Source of the DNA: Halocatena pleomorpha
GTDB taxonomy: Archaea > Halobacteriota > Halobacteria > Halobacteriales > Haloarculaceae
DNA length: 64,000 nucleotides
Reading direction: 5' to 3'
NCBI RefSeq assembly: GCF_003862495.1
Contig: NZ_RRCH01000011.1
Location: forward strand, 1-64,000
The first letter of the stretch is position 1. Each line of letters begins with the position of its first letter. Shown here one piece after another: positions 61,699-64,000 of the stretch. The position numbers and the translations under genes are program-made. Under the pieces are notes generated by a model, which saw nothing but the letters and a program-made list of their open reading frames with translations, made no database searches and was not told where the DNA came from.

Positions 61699-63138
61699 CT
61701 ACAACACCATCATATCGATGATGACGGCGGTGAGAATCGCCCCGAGATAGGCGTTTGAGGCGTGGAACGCCCGGAACGCCGCCTGATCGGTTCGCTCACG
61801 GTGAAGACGAACGACCGTCCAGAGGAACACCGCTCCAAGGGATACTGTTGCGCTGGCGTAGAGCCATCCGAGCGGAGTGAGCGCAGTCAACACGTTCGCG
61901 GCGAGCAACGTCGCCACGAGGTAGTAGACGATGTGTTTTCTGGTGGTGCTTTCTCCTCGAACGATCGGCATCATCGGGAACCCGCCGCGCTCGTAATCCT
62001 CCTGGTAGGCGAGCGCGAGGTTGTAGAAATGGGCTGGCGTCCACAGGAAGATGACACCAGCCAGCACGAATCCAGGCCACCCGATGCTCCCAGTGACAGC
62101 GGCCCAGCCGATGAGCGCCGGAATCGCACCAGCAACGCCTCCAATGACCGTGTTCTGGACCGTGTTGGGCTTCAACACGAGCGTATAGACAACGCTGTAA
62201 AACGCGATCGCCCCGAAGCCGAGCAGGGCAGCCGTCGCGTTCAGTTGTGCGAACAGGACGATCGACGCGATCGTGAGTACCACGCCAAATACGATCGCGT
62301 TGGGCACTCCAACCGTGTCGGTCGCAAGCGGTCGGTCCGCGGTCCGGGCCATCCGGCGGTCAACATCGCGTTCGAGCACGTGATTGAACGTCCCGCTCGC
62401 GCCGATCGAGAGCACGCCGCCACCCAGTGTCAGTAGTACCGTTTGGACCGACAGCGGCTCCGTTTTCGTTCCTGCGGCCAGCGCCATTCCCGCTGACGCC
62501 ACCAGACAGAGCAGCCACATCAGTCGGGGCTTCATCAACCTGTAATACGCCCGAACGGTCGCCACCACGCCCGTCTCGGCGGACCGTCCCGAAGCGACCG
62601 CTTTGGCACTGGCTGGCACCGAACTGTCGGAGTGTGCCGCTCGGTCGGCTGGTGGTGTCGTCGATCGGGCTTCGAACTGACCGGTCTCGGCTTCGAGTTG
62701 CCACGCGAGTGCGAGCGCGAGCGACACGAAGATCATCGCTCCCGTGAGCAGATGCAGTTCAGCCAGTCTGCCTCGCACGCCGGTGGTCGCAACGAATGCG
62801 CCGACGCCGATCTGAATCGGGTACAACGCGAGCACAAAACCGAGCGTGCGCTTGACGCGAGTGGTAGCCTGAGACCAGCCGACGACGGTCGCGGCGACGA
62901 TCAGCCCCGCCACGATCGCCGCGGCCAGTCGGTGTCCGAGCGCGATCGCTATCTGTGGATCAGCGATCGATCCCGAACACAGCGGCCACGTCGAACACGC
63001 TCTCACGGCGTCCGCGAGCGCAGCCGTTGCCCCGACGACGACGAGCAGATACACACCGACGAGCGCGGCCACGAGCAACTTCGTAAATCGCGGTGAGGGG
63101 GATTCCGTGGACACTACGTGTGACTCGGGAGCGTTCAT
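61699..63138 (-). CDS. ctaB: Heme A/O biosynthesis fusion: CtaA-like and CtaB (protoheme IX farnesyltransferase)
   Basis: The 479-residue protein has two parts. Residues about 20-155 form four helices of the CtaA/Cox15 half-domain (WPLCSGSIADPQIAIALGHR, with the conserved His). After a polar linker, residues about 195-479 are CtaB: RLMKPRLMWLLCLVASAGM, TFNHVLERDVDRRMARTADR with the two Asp-rich motifs, and YQEDYERGGFPMMPIV. CtaB farnesylates heme B to heme O. It is divergent from coxB, 93 bases apart. Confidence 0.92.
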   Translation of the reverse strand: MNAPESHVVSTESPSPRFTKLLVAALVGVYLLVVVGATAALADAVRACSTWPLCSGSIADPQIAIALGHRLAAAIVAGLIVAATVVGWSQATTRVKRTLGFVLALYPIQIGVGAFVATTGVRGRLAELHLLTGAMIFVSLALALAWQLEAETGQFEARSTTPPADRAAHSDSSVPASAKAVASGRSAETGVVATVRAYYRLMKPRLMWLLCLVASAGMALAAGTKTEPLSVQTVLLTLGGGVLSIGASGTFNHVLERDVDRRMARTADRPLATDTVGVPNAIVFGVVLTIASIVLFAQLNATAALLGFGAIAFYSVVYTLVLKPNTVQNTVIGGVAGAIPALIGWAAVTGSIGWPGFVLAGVIFLWTPAHFYNLALAYQEDYERGGFPMMPIVRGESTTRKHIVYYLVATLLAANVLTALTPLGWLYASATVSLGAVFLWTVVRLHRERTDQAAFRAFHASNAYLGAILTAVIIDMMVL

Positions 63139-63231
63139 ACTTATTCCCCCGCTTTTTCGTTTCCCACCCGACGCGTACTGCTCTGGTCGCAGTTCAGCAG
63201 GTATTTACCGCCTGCTGTCTAACCGCCGGGT

Positions 63232-64000
63232 ATGACTGCCACGCGGATACGGAGGGCGGTGGGCATCAGTGTCGGTCTTGCACTGACCACCTTATTCGTT
63301 GCTCCGGCAGCCGCCCAGCCATCAATCAACTCCGAGCTGATCAGCGATCTCAACACCAGCCTATTGTATGCGGCGGTCCCGATCACGGTACTCGTCGAAC
63401 TGATCCTCATCTACACCGTGTATCGGTTCAAAGACAGCGGCGAAGCCAAGCCCACACAGGAGAACCGGCGACTGGAGATCACGTGGACGGTCGCAACCGC
63501 AATCATCCTCCTGTTCGTCGGACTGGCGTCCACGCAGGTGCTTGCGAGCAGCTACATTGCTGGCACCACTGCCGACTCACCGTCGGCTGAGGGCGGAAAC
63601 GTCGAAGGGCTATCGAAGAACGTGAGTGGTGCGTACGCACCGACCGAAGACAACGCCATACAGATCGAGGCGGTGGCATACAAGTACGCATGGACGTTCA
63701 ACTACATCGATTCGCAGGGGGACGTATCAAGCACCAACACGCTCGTAATCCCTGAAGATCGACCGGTGTATCTCCATCTCGTCTCTAACGACTGGCTCCA
63801 CTCCTTCCACGCCCCCGATCTCGGCCTGAAACAGGACGCATTCCCCGGACAGTACAACACCATGAAAACCAAGGTGACTGAACCCGGAACGTATCAGCTC
63901 TACTGTGCTGAGTACTGTGGCGTCGGTCACTCCCAGATGACTGGCACCATCGAAGTCAAAAGCCAATCGGAATACCAGAGCTGGCTCGACGAACAACGAT
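63232..64000 (+). CDS. coxB: Cytochrome c oxidase subunit II, start only (runs off the window)
   Basis: The frame is open from ATG 63232 to the window end with about 256 codons visible. It has an N-terminal signal-like helix and a second helix (ITWTVATAIILLFVGLAS) as subunit II does. The CuA site is there: His in WLHSFHAPDLG, then YCAEYCGVGHSQM with both Cys, His and Met. TATATA-rich sequence is not seen upstream. Only the extreme C-terminus should be missing. Confidence 0.92.
   Translation, partial: MTATRIRRAVGISVGLALTTLFVAPAAAQPSINSELISDLNTSLLYAAVPITVLVELILIYTVYRFKDSGEAKPTQENRRLEITWTVATAIILLFVGLASTQVLASSYIAGTTADSPSAEGGNVEGLSKNVSGAYAPTEDNAIQIEAVAYKYAWTFNYIDSQGDVSSTNTLVIPEDRPVYLHLVSNDWLHSFHAPDLGLKQDAFPGQYNTMKTKVTEPGTYQLYCAEYCGVGHSQMTGTIEVKSQSEYQSWLDEQR

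Overview
The window is chromosomal DNA from a haloarchaeon (class Halobacteria). The evidence is an acidic predicted proteome, TATA-like boxes about 25-35 bases before many starts, archaeal-type information genes (eS1, uS15, Pcc1, GatE, DphB, Trm5, archaeal SecD/SecF), archaeosortase A with a PGF-CTERM substrate, and halocyanins with RR-type signal peptides. I cannot name the genus. Most genes sit in short strand-coherent operons with start/stop overlaps.

Layout. 1-2.7 kb: riboflavin/FAD genes (ribH, ribL), an aminotransferase and a JAMM-domain protease. 2.8-7.7 kb: an OB-fold/DHH nuclease, a secreted phospholipase-D-like protein and a HEAT-repeat protein. 7.8-10.7 kb: a halocyanin and the operon uS15 - degenerate RecJ-like protein - Pcc1 - eS1. 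10.9-14.4 kb: a tRNA-Ala(GGC) gene whose 3' end is repeated 118 bp downstream, then about 3.2 kb of AT-rich, gene-poor DNA with one orphan protein, a PadR-like regulator and many small hairpins; this looks like the remains of an integrated element. 14.4-19.5 kb: a Bat-type HTH regulator, a 48-residue zinc-ribbon protein, gatE, a solo IS630-type helix-turn-helix protein and fumarase. 19.7-25.9 kb: a PGF-CTERM surface protein next to archaeosortase A, then dphB, an esterase, a small membrane protein and trm5.

25.9-33.8 kb is one nine-gene Mrp-type cation/proton antiporter operon with three large antiporter-like subunits. 34-41.9 kb: an MFS carrier, RNase HII, secF-secD, two conserved haloarchaeal proteins, glucose-6-phosphate isomerase and a CPBP membrane protease. 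42-48.6 kb: a secreted zinc metalloprotease and a cytochrome bc operon (small membrane proteins, halocyanin, Rieske protein, cytochrome b in two parts). The second cytochrome b part carries a one-base frameshift. 48.7-54.5 kb: uncharacterised haloarchaeal proteins, purA, a Trm112-like protein and a TetR regulator with a striking double-palindrome operator. 54.5-64 kb: a membrane protein, proline dehydrogenase, a DUF4097 lipoprotein, then genes linked to a heme-copper oxidase: a DUF420 protein, an ABC exporter, a small Rdx-like protein, a CtaA-CtaB fusion and the start of coxB, which runs off the window.

The common theme is membrane energetics: two halocyanins, the bc complex, the oxidase assembly genes and the Mrp antiporter. 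I found no CRISPR array, no rRNA and no intact insertion sequence. The points most worth a second look are the tRNA attachment scar with its AT-rich island, the broken cytochrome b gene, the decayed copy of the ABC ATPase 5' end, and the TetR operator.
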